Below are positions 1 to 8,615 of a DNA stretch of 64,000 bases, in pieces; position 1 is the first letter of the stretch; each line of letters opens with the position of its first letter. A program made the position numbers and the translations under genes. This DNA comes from Marinobacter caseinilyticus. Lineage in GTDB: Bacteria; Pseudomonadota; Gammaproteobacteria; Pseudomonadales; Oleiphilaceae. The DNA lies in assembly GCF_011074955.1 (NCBI RefSeq), contig NZ_WUQJ01000013.1:124001-188000 (forward strand). Direction: 5' to 3'. Below the pieces are notes generated by a model. That model had not been told where the DNA came from. It was given only the letters and a program-made list of their open reading frames with translations, and made no database searches.

Positions 1-228
1 TAATGTCACCAACAGGGCAAAGCCAATTTCAGCACCGGGGATAAAGGGCACCGCAGCCGCGACAATGTAGACCAGGGTGGTGAACATGATCATGCTGTGT
101 ATTTCGGGCTCGTTACCAGGGCGGACATCCAGGTTCAGCACATCCGGCAAAAACCGTCCAACAGCGGCGCCCGTGATGAGCAGTCCAAAATAGATCAATA
201 CCACCACCAGTAAACGCCGACGCTTCAT
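1..228 (-). CDS. Membrane protein, N-terminal part (runs off left edge)
   Basis: An open frame starts at the ATG complementary to 226-228 and stays open to the window edge, so only the first 76 residues are visible. They begin with a basic MKRRR stretch and a hydrophobic segment, then a second hydrophobic stretch containing FIPGAEIGFALL. The Pro-Gly-x-Glu motif inside a membrane helix resembles a conserved family of small inner-membrane proteins, but I cannot name it. Its start overlaps the stop of the upstream exported-protein gene by four bases (ATGA), which suggests translational coupling. Confidence 0.7.
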   Translation of the reverse strand, partial: MKRRRLLVVVLIYFGLLITGAAVGRFLPDVLNLDVRPGNEPEIHSMIMFTTLVYIVAAAVPFIPGAEIGFALLVTL

Positions 229-737
229 GGTGAACAATCGACACCATCCTGGGGCTCAAGTGCGGACGACACCGCCTGTGCCGTTGCGGCCTGAGGCTCA
301 CCGGCATCAACGCTCCGAATCGCCTGCCCACGAAACCAGAAATTGCGATGAACCGTCCGGTACCATCGAACCCGCGTCCAGTGGATGTCTACGGCCAGTG
401 CCTCACCGTCAAAGAACCCCTGGTAGGTAAAAGTGCCTCGCTCGTCACTTTGCAATGTGCCGAAAAAGTGAATTCCCTCCCGTGTCTCGCGAACCCAGTA
501 GGGCGCGGGCGGAAACCCGCAGGGAATACAATTTTCGGACCAGAACATGCCGTCGGAAAAATACAGCGTATCCCCCCGGTCCGCAGGCTTGCCCTCGTCG
601 CCGAATTGGCCGCTGAACACCCTGCCATCCAATGGCTGCACCCCCGCCGCATTCGTTGCTGTCATGGCAAACATTAAAACAGCACAGACAGTCACCAAAA
701 CGCGGAAAATGCCCAGCCGACAATGTCTGCTGCTCAT
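225..737 (-). CDS. Exported protein of unknown function, 170 aa
   Basis: Residues 1-30 form a typical Sec signal peptide (basic start, hydrophobic LVTVCAVLMFAMTA core, small residues before the cut). The mature part is about 140 residues, rich in Trp and Phe, with two cysteines close together (CIPC near residue 70). I recognise no family. It is the first gene of a two-gene unit with the membrane-protein gene to its left, which it overlaps by four bases. A shared envelope role is inference from that coupling. Confidence 0.7.
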   Translation of the reverse strand: MSSRHCRLGIFRVLVTVCAVLMFAMTATNAAGVQPLDGRVFSGQFGDEGKPADRGDTLYFSDGMFWSENCIPCGFPPAPYWVRETREGIHFFGTLQSDERGTFTYQGFFDGEALAVDIHWTRVRWYRTVHRNFWFRGQAIRSVDAGEPQAATAQAVSSALEPQDGVDCSP

Positions 738-1032
738 ATCATCTGCTCATGGTGAATAAGCCCTCGGGTCTCATGTTAAACCCGGCGGTGAGGCCTGACA
801 ATCGGTGATCGGGCGGTCAGACGACCATCCCGGTCAGCCGCGTCCCCGCCGTCGCAGACTCAGACTGTTGTGCCGCAACGTCCCTTGTTTGAAATCGGCC
901 TTGACCACAACAAACACCAAAATTGAGGAATGTGTGCCTTAATTCGACCATTTCACCCACTTAATGACGCATTAGCGGCTATAGTTGAGTCATTCTCCAC
1001 CTTGCGCATTACCGGCGGTCAGGGCAACAGGC

Positions 1033-2799
1033 ATGAACGAAACCGAAATCGAACAGCGGATTACTTTTGAGGCCTTGGTACCCCATTTCGAGAAAATGCG
1101 CGAATGGGCTTTTTTCACCACCTTGGTGCCGATCACCGTCGTGGTGGTCATGTGGTCCCAGGTTGATCAATGGATGCTGCTGGGTTGGCTGCTGCTGGTG
1201 CTTGCCGGCATTGGTGCCCGCTTCGTACTCACCACGGCCTACCACCGGCAAGCAGTGCATTATCAGAACGCTCGCAAATGGCACGTCCGATTACTGATGA
1301 TGTCCGTCTATCTGGGCGGCCTGTGGGCAATCGCGGTGTTTGCCTTTTATGTTCCAGACTCTCCGCCCCATCAAATATTCATTATTACCCTGTCGGTCAC
1401 CTTAGGGGTTGGTTCGATCACCTCGGGAACCTACTGGCTGCCGCTCTACTTCGTCTATGGCGTCCCCATTCTGACGGCACTGCTGATCCGCTTCGCACTG
1501 ATGGGCACCCTGCCATTCGCCGCCCTCGTCCTGATGATGATGTTTGCGTTGCTGGCCTCCTTTTCCTTTGCAAAAAAGCTCAACATGCTTGTGCGTTCCG
1601 AAATGCGTTTACGACTCGAGTCCGCCGACATGACGCACAAACTTGAGGTTAAATCCGAAGAGCTACAAGACGCCGTTTATGCCAAGTCCCGCATTCTCGC
1701 CACCGCGAGCCATGACCTGCGGCAGCCACTGCATGCACTATCATTGTTCATTGATGCCCTAAAACAGTCCGACTCACCGGCCGAGAGCGCCCGTATCTTC
1801 CGGCGCATTGACCTGTCGATGGAGTCCATGCGCAAGCTGTTTGATGCACTGTTCGACATGTCCCGACTGGACGCCAATGTTGTGCAGCCGGAACTCAGTC
1901 ATTTTGATATTGCCCAGTGCCTTGCCGAGCTGCGAGATGAATTCGCGGCAAAAGCCGAAAAAAAACAGCTTCGCCTGATCGTTCATGCCCGATCTGACGC
2001 CGTATGGTCGGACCAGGCATTGCTGGAGCGGATACTCCGGAATCTGATCGAGAATGCTTTGCGATATACCCGGTCCGGGGGTGTGTTGTTAACCGCAAGG
2101 CGACGCAAGGCAACCATTCTGATTCAGGTCTGGGACACAGGTATCGGCATACCCCAGGAAAGCCAAAACAAAGCTTTTGCCGAATTTCAGCAATTGGAAC
2201 GTCCATCGGATGAACAAGATCAAGGCCTTGGGTTTGGTTTGGCGATCGTCCGGCGCCTGTGCAATTTACTGGATTATCCGCTCGAGCTGCATTCAAAAGT
2301 AGGCAAAGGATCCATTTTCAGCGTAGAGGTGCCGGTCGGGGAAATCGCATCGTCTCAGGTTCAGCACGACGGCAGTAACAAGCCGAGCTGGCACGCCTCG
2401 GGACAATGTATTGTAGTGATTGATGATGACATGAACGTGCTTAATGCCATGGAAACACTGCTGGCCAGTTGGCAGTTCGACGTGATTGCTGCCCCTTCTC
2501 TCACGGAAATACAGGATCAGCTGCGCACATCCGACCGGCGGCCGGACCTGATCTTGTCGGACCTTAGCTTGAATGGAGCGGACAATGGCATTGAGGCCAT
2601 CAACAGCTTGCGAAACCAGTATGGTGACCCCGGAATCCCCGGCATCCTGATTACCGGTTCAACCGGAACTGAGCAACTCAAGTTGGCCGAGGAGAGCGGT
2701 TTGAAACTGGTTCAGAAACCGGTTCGCCCAGCCAGTTTACGAAGCATCATTCAGCATCACCTTTCTGCAACGACCCCACTCTCTGACGTGACGGTCTAG
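1033..2799 (+). CDS. Hybrid sensor histidine kinase with receiver domain
   Basis: Residues 1-180 hold about six hydrophobic membrane segments. They are followed by a linker, a HisKA domain with H-box SHDLRQPLH (His near residue 227), a HATPase domain with N-box NLIENALRY near 337, DTGIGIP and GLGFGLAIV, and a C-terminal receiver domain with the phospho-acceptor Asp near 510 (LILSDLSLNG) and KP near the end. This is a membrane-bound hybrid kinase of the type often paired with LuxR-family regulators. An ATG at 985 would add 16 residues; 1033 is preferred because the extension (MSHSPPCALPAV) looks uncharacteristic. The convergent gene, 14 bases downstream, is a LuxR-type response regulator, its probable partner. 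Confidence 0.9.
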   Translation: MNETEIEQRITFEALVPHFEKMREWAFFTTLVPITVVVVMWSQVDQWMLLGWLLLVLAGIGARFVLTTAYHRQAVHYQNARKWHVRLLMMSVYLGGLWAIAVFAFYVPDSPPHQIFIITLSVTLGVGSITSGTYWLPLYFVYGVPILTALLIRFALMGTLPFAALVLMMMFALLASFSFAKKLNMLVRSEMRLRLESADMTHKLEVKSEELQDAVYAKSRILATASHDLRQPLHALSLFIDALKQSDSPAESARIFRRIDLSMESMRKLFDALFDMSRLDANVVQPELSHFDIAQCLAELRDEFAAKAEKKQLRLIVHARSDAVWSDQALLERILRNLIENALRYTRSGGVLLTARRRKATILIQVWDTGIGIPQESQNKAFAEFQQLERPSDEQDQGLGFGLAIVRRLCNLLDYPLELHSKVGKGSIFSVEVPVGEIASSQVQHDGSNKPSWHASGQCIVVIDDDMNVLNAMETLLASWQFDVIAAPSLTEIQDQLRTSDRRPDLILSDLSLNGADNGIEAINSLRNQYGDPGIPGILITGSTGTEQLKLAEESGLKLVQKPVRPASLRSIIQHHLSATTPLSDVTV

Positions 2800-2813
2800 G
2801 TTCAGACGCTGGC

Positions 2814-3437
2814 TTAAAGCAATCCCCGGCTACTGGCGACATGCACGCATTCGGTCCTGCTTGAGGTTTTCGTTGCCTTGAGTAGAGCCGCAACATGAGC
2901 TTTAACGGTATGTTCGGTGAGGTAAAATGTCGCGGCAATCTGCTTGTTTGAGTAGCCTTGCGCCAACAGCCGGAGGACCTCCCTCTGACGCCGGGTGATG
3001 CTGCCACAGTCCAGTGTTCGGCGGGCGTCATAACCGGCCAGCCTTTTCTCGATATCCGGGGGTATGTAGACTTCACCGGCCAATACCGCCTCAAAAGCGG
3101 TGCGCATCTGCTCGCCATTGTGGGTCTTGGGAATGAAACCCGAGGCACCTGACGTCAACGTTTCATGGATTTTGGTTATATCCTCTTCAGCCGAGACGAC
3201 AACGACCGGCGTGTAAATACCCTGCGCCCGCATCCGTCGTAAGACGGACAGGCCACTCATTCCCGGCATGCAGAGATCGATTAACACCAAATCAAAGGTC
3301 TTTCCCGATTCAAGAATTCGGATGGCATCCTCCGCCCGGAAGGCTTCCTCAACTTCCTTGGTCACCAACAGTTTTTTCAGCAAGTAGCGCATTCCGTCTA
3401 CAAACAGCTGATGGTCATCCACGATGAGAATCTTCAC
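2814..3437 (-). CDS. LuxR/NarL-family response regulator
   Basis: Residues 1-120 are a receiver domain with acidic pair DD at 7-8, phospho-acceptor Asp54 (VLIDLCMPG), a Ser/Thr switch region and the conserved Lys in IPKTH. Residues 143-205 are a LuxR-type helix-turn-helix (SITRRQREVLRLLAQGYSNKQIA, then TEHTVKAH). Length is normal for the family. It lies tail-to-tail with the hybrid kinase and head-to-head with the DsbA-like gene. A 53-bp element in the divergent region recurs before the secretin gene, so this regulator is the leading candidate to bind it. That link is inference. Confidence 0.92.
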   Translation of the reverse strand: MKILIVDDHQLFVDGMRYLLKKLLVTKEVEEAFRAEDAIRILESGKTFDLVLIDLCMPGMSGLSVLRRMRAQGIYTPVVVVSAEEDITKIHETLTSGASGFIPKTHNGEQMRTAFEAVLAGEVYIPPDIEKRLAGYDARRTLDCGSITRRQREVLRLLAQGYSNKQIAATFYLTEHTVKAHVAALLKATKTSSRTECVHVASSRGLL

Positions 3438-3485
3438 TCCGAATCCTTTTTCTGAGTTTGAATACGCGGCACCCGTCGCCGGGAC

Positions 3486-3538
3486 TGAAAATAGCTCTTA
3501 TGGCTAGTACCGCTAATCGGCTCGCTGGCTAATACTTA
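3486..3538 (+). promoter_or_regulatory. 53-bp promoter-like element, copy 1
   Basis: TGAAAATAGCTCTT, one variable base and TGGCTAGTACC are followed by exactly 18 unconserved bases and then TAATACTTA. The same arrangement is at 6939-6991, with 25 of the first 26 bases and all of the last 9 identical. The layout suits an activator site next to a -10-like TAATAC. It sits between the divergent response-regulator gene and the DsbA-like gene, about 200 bases before the latter. Function is inferred from the repeat and its spacing. Confidence 0.65.
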
Positions 3539-3735
3539 CATTTACAAATTAACAGCAATAGTCGGGCCAACCGTAAGGGCCTTTCACCAACTGCCTTACC
3601 CAAGCGGCGAGACGTCCGAAGCATTCCGGTCTGCCGGTTACTTCGATCGTTACATACGGCCAGGCGGCCGTTTCAGAGCAGTCTTTTCAAAATGCGCCTG
3701 GGATTGGCCAGAAACACAATAATTCCGGAGACCCC

Positions 3736-4488
3736 ATGACGCTTCGCCCTGCCATTACCCTTGCACTTTCGGTATCGCTCACAGTGGTTATTTCGATTGC
3801 CGCGACCTATGGCCTTATAAAAGCCCATATCAATGAAGAAGTCGAGACGCAGGTAGCCCGCTACGTCGAAGAAAACCCTCGAATTTTCTTCAACGCGACC
3901 GTCGCCGTCGCCCGAGCGGATGCCGAGGCCCATAGCCAGTTGCAGCAAAAACAGCAATCCGAAGCACTTCAGTTAGCCGCCAATGGGAGCAACCTGTTGA
4001 TCAAAGGCAACCCCGACGGCGATGTCAGCATTGTGATGTTTTCCGATTATCAATGTGGGTACTGCAAGCGCAGTCACGCAGTCCTCACCGAACTGCTCGA
4101 ACAGGATTCGGGCATCAAGCTTATTGTGAAAGAATTCCCAGTACTCGGAGAGCTTTCCTTGACGGCGGCCCGCCTGGCCATTGCGATCCACACCATTGCA
4201 CCCGAAAAATACCCCGCGTTTTCGGACCATGCACTTGAAGCCAACCTCAGCAGCGTTGAAAGCCTTCTCGACATCGCCTCATCACTGGACATCAGCAATG
4301 GCGACCTGCGCATTGCCTTGACTGACCCCGCTATTGATCAACACATCACCGACAATGCTGCCCTGGCTGAACAACTGGGCGTGAACGGCACACCGGCATT
4401 TATCGTTGGCAACACGCTCTATCCGGGGGCCCTGGAATTGCCACAACTCGCTGCGCTGGTTGAAGCGCAGCGAGGAACCGTTCAATAA
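3736..4488 (+). CDS. DsbA-family thiol-disulfide oxidoreductase
   Basis: An N-terminal hydrophobic segment (residues 5-28) serves as signal peptide or anchor. It is followed by a helical linker and a thioredoxin fold with active site C107-G-Y-C110 and a cis-Pro loop GTPAF near residue 220. This matches the DsbA/Com1/BdbD-like class that acts on secreted substrates outside the cytoplasm. The start is supported by CGGAG seven bases upstream. The next gene, 95 bases downstream, encodes an exported protein with about 21 cysteines in its N-terminal third, a plausible dedicated client (inference). A 15-codon open frame ends on the start codon (ATGA), but I see no evidence that it is translated. Confidence 0.88.
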   Translation: MTLRPAITLALSVSLTVVISIAATYGLIKAHINEEVETQVARYVEENPRIFFNATVAVARADAEAHSQLQQKQQSEALQLAANGSNLLIKGNPDGDVSIVMFSDYQCGYCKRSHAVLTELLEQDSGIKLIVKEFPVLGELSLTAARLAIAIHTIAPEKYPAFSDHALEANLSSVESLLDIASSLDISNGDLRIALTDPAIDQHITDNAALAEQLGVNGTPAFIVGNTLYPGALELPQLAALVEAQRGTVQ

Positions 4489-4583
4489 CAATCGTTCAAT
4501 AAAATAGAGACCTCCTATTCAGCCCCTTGGCCTCGTGTGAAAGGCAGTGGATAAGAGCTCAGATCGGGTTAAGGAGAATGGAT

Positions 4584-6866
4584 ATGAGCCTGTTCCAGCG
4601 ACTGTTCAAGCAAATCATGATCATCCTGGTGTTAACCATCGGGACCTTTGGCGTTGCCAACGCCGCCCTGGATTATTGCTGGAAAGACAGCTATGGGCGT
4701 GGGGTCGGAACCATTCCGAACAATTGCCCGGCCGGCATGAAAAAAGAAGGCGCACTCTGTTATCGGCCCTGCGAAGACGGCTACGAGTCCAGCACCCTTG
4801 GAGCCTGCCTGCAAAAATGCAAGCCTGGCTACCGGAATGACGGCCTATTCTGTCGCAAAGCGGAATATCACGTCGAAGAATTCCCCTGGCAATTCAGTGA
4901 CCCGCTGGACGATTCCGGCATGTGGGACCGCTGCAAAGCAAGATATGGTGCCAACGGCTGCGAAAAACGCGGGGCCGTAGTGGTGCAAAAATGCCAAGCT
5001 GGCGAAACCCATATCCTCGGTTTTTGCCGCCCCCCCACACCCGATTGCAAGGCCGAAGGTTACGCCGGTCAATTTGATCTGTCGTGCACCAAGAACACCT
5101 ATTTTAAAAAGATCTATGAGGCCCAGTGTGCCAGTGATCAAGAGATAGACGCGGGCCTGTGCTACAAGACATGCGCCGCTGGCTCTTACGGTGTCGGGCC
5201 AGTCTGCTGGAATCGATGCCCGACCATCCGGGGCTCGAAATGGGTGGAATGCGGTGCCGGATGCTCGGCAAGCGCGGCTGCCTGTGCGTCAAACACCACC
5301 GACATGGTGTTGTCGGTGCTTGATGCTGCCGTCAGCATTGCAAGTCTTGGCACTGCAAGCGGCGGCATCAGCGCCATCAAGAATGGCGTCAAAGAAGGCG
5401 CCACCGAAGGGATCAAGGCGGTTGCGAAGCAGTATGGCAAAAGCTTCAGCAATTCATTTACCAAGGGCTGGGGTGATCTTGGCTCTCTGAGTGGGCGGGT
5501 CCAAAAAGGCATCGATGCCGCTCAATTGGGCAACAACATACAAGCACAAACCCGAACCACAATCGCCTTTGTCGGCGGTGTTCAGGAGATTGTCGGGAAA
5601 GACATATCCCAAGCTGAAATGGATTTTCAGATTGCCCAACTGGCGCTGGGCACCGCCTCCTTACTGGATCCCTCTGGCGTCCTCGGTATTGCAGCGGCCT
5701 ACACCAAGCCGGTGTGCAGTCTCGTGTCAGCCGGCAGCGAGGAGACACACCCGACCGGCCCGGCCGAGCTCATGATGAGCGATCCCAACTCACTGTATTC
5801 GGTTATCGCCCGTCGGCTGGACCTTCTCAACAGTGAACTCACAGTGATCAATGCAATGCGGGCCGAGGCCAAGGCAGCGACGGACAATTTCCACGCGGGC
5901 ATGCAGACCTCCTATGCGTCAAAACGCGAACCCCTTGAAAAAAGCTTTCTCGCTCTAGAGCGCAAAGCAACCTTCTATGCCAGCCGAATGACGGATGCGC
6001 AAAAACAGTTTGTATCCGCCGAATTAGACGTGCTCAAGACTCAACTGGACCGAATCAATGGGTATCTGGGCATGTGGGGTAACGGCGTGCGGCAATACCC
6101 GGAGCCAAAGAAAACTCAATACGGTCATCTGATGAAGACTCTCAATAATTTCAACAATGAAGCCGCCGCGTTGGCTAAAGAGCGCACAGAGAAAATGGCC
6201 ATGCTAAGAACGGTGATCGCCGATGCCGAAAGGCTGGCCGGCAGCGGTGCACCATCCACCGCTGCCAGGTCGGTAACCGCAGCCATCACCGCTGGCAACA
6301 ACCTTGCCACCTACCTGTTTTACAGCGACGGCAGCTACGCCCGCAGCAGCAGCAATGTTGCCGTAGGCTTCGACGCGGGTTATCCGACCAACATGCCCGG
6401 CGGCTGGAAAGGCATTCCCTCCGGCTGGCAGTCGGGCATTAACGCCGGCCTTCCTTATCGGGGCACGGCCAAAGGCTACATGTGGTCTAGTGGAGACTAC
6501 CTGCGCCTGAACGGTTTCACGGTCGATGCTGGGTACCCTATTGGGATGCCAGGCGGCTGGCGGAACATGCCGGCTGGCTGGAGCGGCCAGGTTGATGCTG
6601 CACTGTACTTCCCCCCGTGGGATAAACACTACTTCTTTAAAGGTAACGAATACGTCCGCCTCACCGGTGTGACGGTCGATGCGGGTTACCCGGCGAAGCT
6701 ACCCGGCGGATGGCAAGGCATGCCGACGGAATTCAGCGCAGGTATTGACGCCGCCACCTTCCGCAACGGCCATGTCTACATGATCAAGGGTGACTATTAC
6801 ATCCGGTTTACCGGCACCAAAGTGGACGCCGGCTACCCGAAACCCATGTCGCGCTGGCCGGAATAG
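4584..6866 (+). CDS. Exported Cys-rich protein with C-terminal hemopexin-like repeats
   Basis: The start at 4584 has AAGGAG at 4571-4576 with ideal spacing and gives a clean signal peptide ending GVANA. Residues about 24-240 contain some 21 cysteines in EGF-like spacing (CxxGY, CKPGY). Residues 245-330 are an Ala/Gly/Ser-rich, partly hydrophobic region. Residues 420-560 look like long helices, possibly coiled coil. The last 190 residues are three complete and one partial hemopexin-like units, each carrying VDAGYP, MPGGW and a Tyr-rich strand such as GDYYIRFTG. Hemopexin repeats usually bind ligands or other proteins. The overall plan is reminiscent of a secreted toxin or adhesin, but that is inference. 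It lies between a DsbA-like gene and a secretin gene. Confidence 0.85.
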   Translation: MSLFQRLFKQIMIILVLTIGTFGVANAALDYCWKDSYGRGVGTIPNNCPAGMKKEGALCYRPCEDGYESSTLGACLQKCKPGYRNDGLFCRKAEYHVEEFPWQFSDPLDDSGMWDRCKARYGANGCEKRGAVVVQKCQAGETHILGFCRPPTPDCKAEGYAGQFDLSCTKNTYFKKIYEAQCASDQEIDAGLCYKTCAAGSYGVGPVCWNRCPTIRGSKWVECGAGCSASAAACASNTTDMVLSVLDAAVSIASLGTASGGISAIKNGVKEGATEGIKAVAKQYGKSFSNSFTKGWGDLGSLSGRVQKGIDAAQLGNNIQAQTRTTIAFVGGVQEIVGKDISQAEMDFQIAQLALGTASLLDPSGVLGIAAAYTKPVCSLVSAGSEETHPTGPAELMMSDPNSLYSVIARRLDLLNSELTVINAMRAEAKAATDNFHAGMQTSYASKREPLEKSFLALERKATFYASRMTDAQKQFVSAELDVLKTQLDRINGYLGMWGNGVRQYPEPKKTQYGHLMKTLNNFNNEAAALAKERTEKMAMLRTVIADAERLAGSGAPSTAARSVTAAITAGNNLATYLFYSDGSYARSSSNVAVGFDAGYPTNMPGGWKGIPSGWQSGINAGLPYRGTAKGYMWSSGDYLRLNGFTVDAGYPIGMPGGWRNMPAGWSGQVDAALYFPPWDKHYFFKGNEYVRLTGVTVDAGYPAKLPGGWQGMPTEFSAGIDAATFRNGHVYMIKGDYYIRFTGTKVDAGYPKPMSRWPE

Positions 6867-6938
6867 TCCTCCGGTCGCCGCGTTCATTGTGGGCAGAAGA
6901 CGGGGACGGGCGAAGGATCGCCCCCTATCCGGCACAAG

Positions 6939-6991
6939 TGAAAATAGCTCTTTTGGCTAGTACCCGTAAAAAGGAACTTCCCTAATACTTA
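6939..6991 (+). promoter_or_regulatory. 53-bp promoter-like element, copy 2
   Basis: Second copy of the element at 3486-3538: TGAAAATAGCTCTT, a variable base, TGGCTAGTACC, 18 unconserved bases, TAATACTTA. Here the -10-like end lies 39 bases before the secretin start, a normal promoter-to-gene distance. Conservation of the two ends with free sequence but fixed length between them indicates a bound site plus promoter rather than a random duplication. Confidence 0.68.
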
Positions 6992-7030
6992 TAACCAACC
7001 ATTATTTCCAACCAATAACAGGGCTGCATT

Positions 7031-8515
7031 TTGACTATTCAAAAGTCCGCAATAACCCTTTCGGCTACTTTGTTTCTCAGTGCATGCTCCAGTCAGCCTG
7101 TTTCGGACACCCCGGAATCGATGCCGGTCAGCCCCCAGGTTGAGCTTATTACGGCCGCAAGGGATGCGGCGGCCCAGATGCCGGAAATCGATCCGGTGAC
7201 AGCCTTTTATTCCGATATTGCAAGCTGCGAGAGTGGCTATTTCCAGTTGCGGGACTTGATGGTCGGTACCCTGGGTGTATCCAACAGCACGCTGCCAACC
7301 ATCGCGGCATCATTATCTGCTATGGGCTACAACGTGATGGACCTGCAACAGCCCGCTCTGGGCGGCGCAGGCTACACCTGCCAGGATTTGCCAGTCGTCA
7401 CCATGCTGTCTCAACCCGGTGATATGAAGGTGACCTTCGGAGACACTATTACCAGTGTTCAGGAGTATGGCCAGCAAGCGTCTGGAATGCAGCAGTATGG
7501 CCAGCAAATGCCTGGTATGGCTCCCAGCCCCACCAGCCCGGGAGCATCTCCGAACTCTTCGGAGCTGGACCATTTCCTGGTGTATTACCACCCCGACCAG
7601 GCCGGCAAGTTCGAAAAACTCCAATGGTTAGTCGCTAACAAACTCGATGCGCCGGCCGCTCAGGTGTACATCGAAACCATGGTACTGGAAGTGCGGGATG
7701 AGGACAGCCAGGAATTCGGCGTCGAATTTACCGAAAGCTTCAGAGACCGGACGCTCGGACTGGGCGCCCTTGAAGCGGGCGGTCCGTCGCTGTCGTACAT
7801 TCGCAGCACACTGCGTGATGCAGAAACGGGGCTGCGCATTTTTAATCCCGGTACAGGCTACCGGGTTGAACTGAAGGCCCTCATCGAGGAGGGCAAAGCG
7901 GAGGTGCTGTCTCGCCCTAGCGTGTTGGCCATCAGTAACCGCCAGGCACTGATCCAGATCGTCGACGTCATCCAGACACCCATTGTCTCCAGTACGCTGA
8001 CTGAATTTGGTGGGCTGCAAATCAGCTCTTACACGTTTGAACCGCTGCCCATCGGCATCACTCTCAATCTCAAACCCAGGGTATCGGCTGATCGCAAATG
8101 GTTGACCCTGGAGATTGACGCAACCGTAGACGCCGAAGATGACGAAAATTCAGGTGCCGTATTTGCGGATTCGGATGACGGCCAAGTCCTGCTGGCCGAG
8201 AAACAGGGGTCAAACAGCAAAAAAGTACGGACCTTCGCACGAGTTCCTGACCGGACACCCATCATCATTGGCGGACTGGTTGGCAAGAACAGTGAACAGG
8301 TCGAGCGTAAGATTCCCTTCCTGGGCGACATTCCCTACCTGGGCAAGCTGTTCACCTCCATAGACGACGAATATCAGAAGCGCGAGATTATCATCGTGCT
8401 GACGCCTTACATTCTGGCGGAAGAAGCCACCGGCATTCGCAGCAACCAGCCCGGTCAAACGGTAAGAGAAAAATCCGACGATTCCCTCCTATTCGAATCC
8501 GACGACAACTACTGA
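7031..8515 (+). CDS. Secretin-family outer-membrane lipoprotein
   Basis: The frame starts with TTG, and the signal peptide begins at once and ends in lipobox LSAC (Cys about residue 19), so this start is favoured despite a weak ribosome site. Residues 40-180 are a divergent N-domain with a QQYGQQMPGM-type low-complexity stretch. Residues 185-460 form the secretin domain: an N1/N3-like region (VEITMVLEV-type strand, here YIETMVLEVRDED), ARVPDRTPIIIGGLV and the secretin signature IPFLGDIPYLGKLF near residue 428. No other type II, III or IV pilus secretion gene is nearby, so it is an orphan secretin in this window. It may export the adjacent hemopexin protein (inference). Confidence 0.85.
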   Translation: MTIQKSAITLSATLFLSACSSQPVSDTPESMPVSPQVELITAARDAAAQMPEIDPVTAFYSDIASCESGYFQLRDLMVGTLGVSNSTLPTIAASLSAMGYNVMDLQQPALGGAGYTCQDLPVVTMLSQPGDMKVTFGDTITSVQEYGQQASGMQQYGQQMPGMAPSPTSPGASPNSSELDHFLVYYHPDQAGKFEKLQWLVANKLDAPAAQVYIETMVLEVRDEDSQEFGVEFTESFRDRTLGLGALEAGGPSLSYIRSTLRDAETGLRIFNPGTGYRVELKALIEEGKAEVLSRPSVLAISNRQALIQIVDVIQTPIVSSTLTEFGGLQISSYTFEPLPIGITLNLKPRVSADRKWLTLEIDATVDAEDDENSGAVFADSDDGQVLLAEKQGSNSKKVRTFARVPDRTPIIIGGLVGKNSEQVERKIPFLGDIPYLGKLFTSIDDEYQKREIIIVLTPYILAEEATGIRSNQPGQTVREKSDDSLLFESDDNY

Positions 8516-8522
8516 TCATCTG

Positions 8523-8560
8523 CGGGTCAGGTAGCTCCCACACTAGGGCTTCCTGACCCG
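8523..8560 (+). terminator. Hairpin after the secretin gene
   Basis: Perfect 9-bp arms CGGGTCAGG and CCTGACCCG flank a 20-base centre that can extend the stem (AGCTCCC against GGGCT). There is no T-run, so it is either a factor-dependent terminator or an RNA-stabilising 3' structure. Confidence 0.5.
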
Positions 8561-8615
8561 AATGCGTCCCGCCAGCGCTCGCAAAGCATGAACACACAAT
8601 GCCCAGTCGGAATGG

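Noticed and set aside
3692..3739. 15-codon frame ending on the DsbA-like start codon
   Set aside because: No ribosome site and no recognisable leader peptide; overlap by chance is likely.
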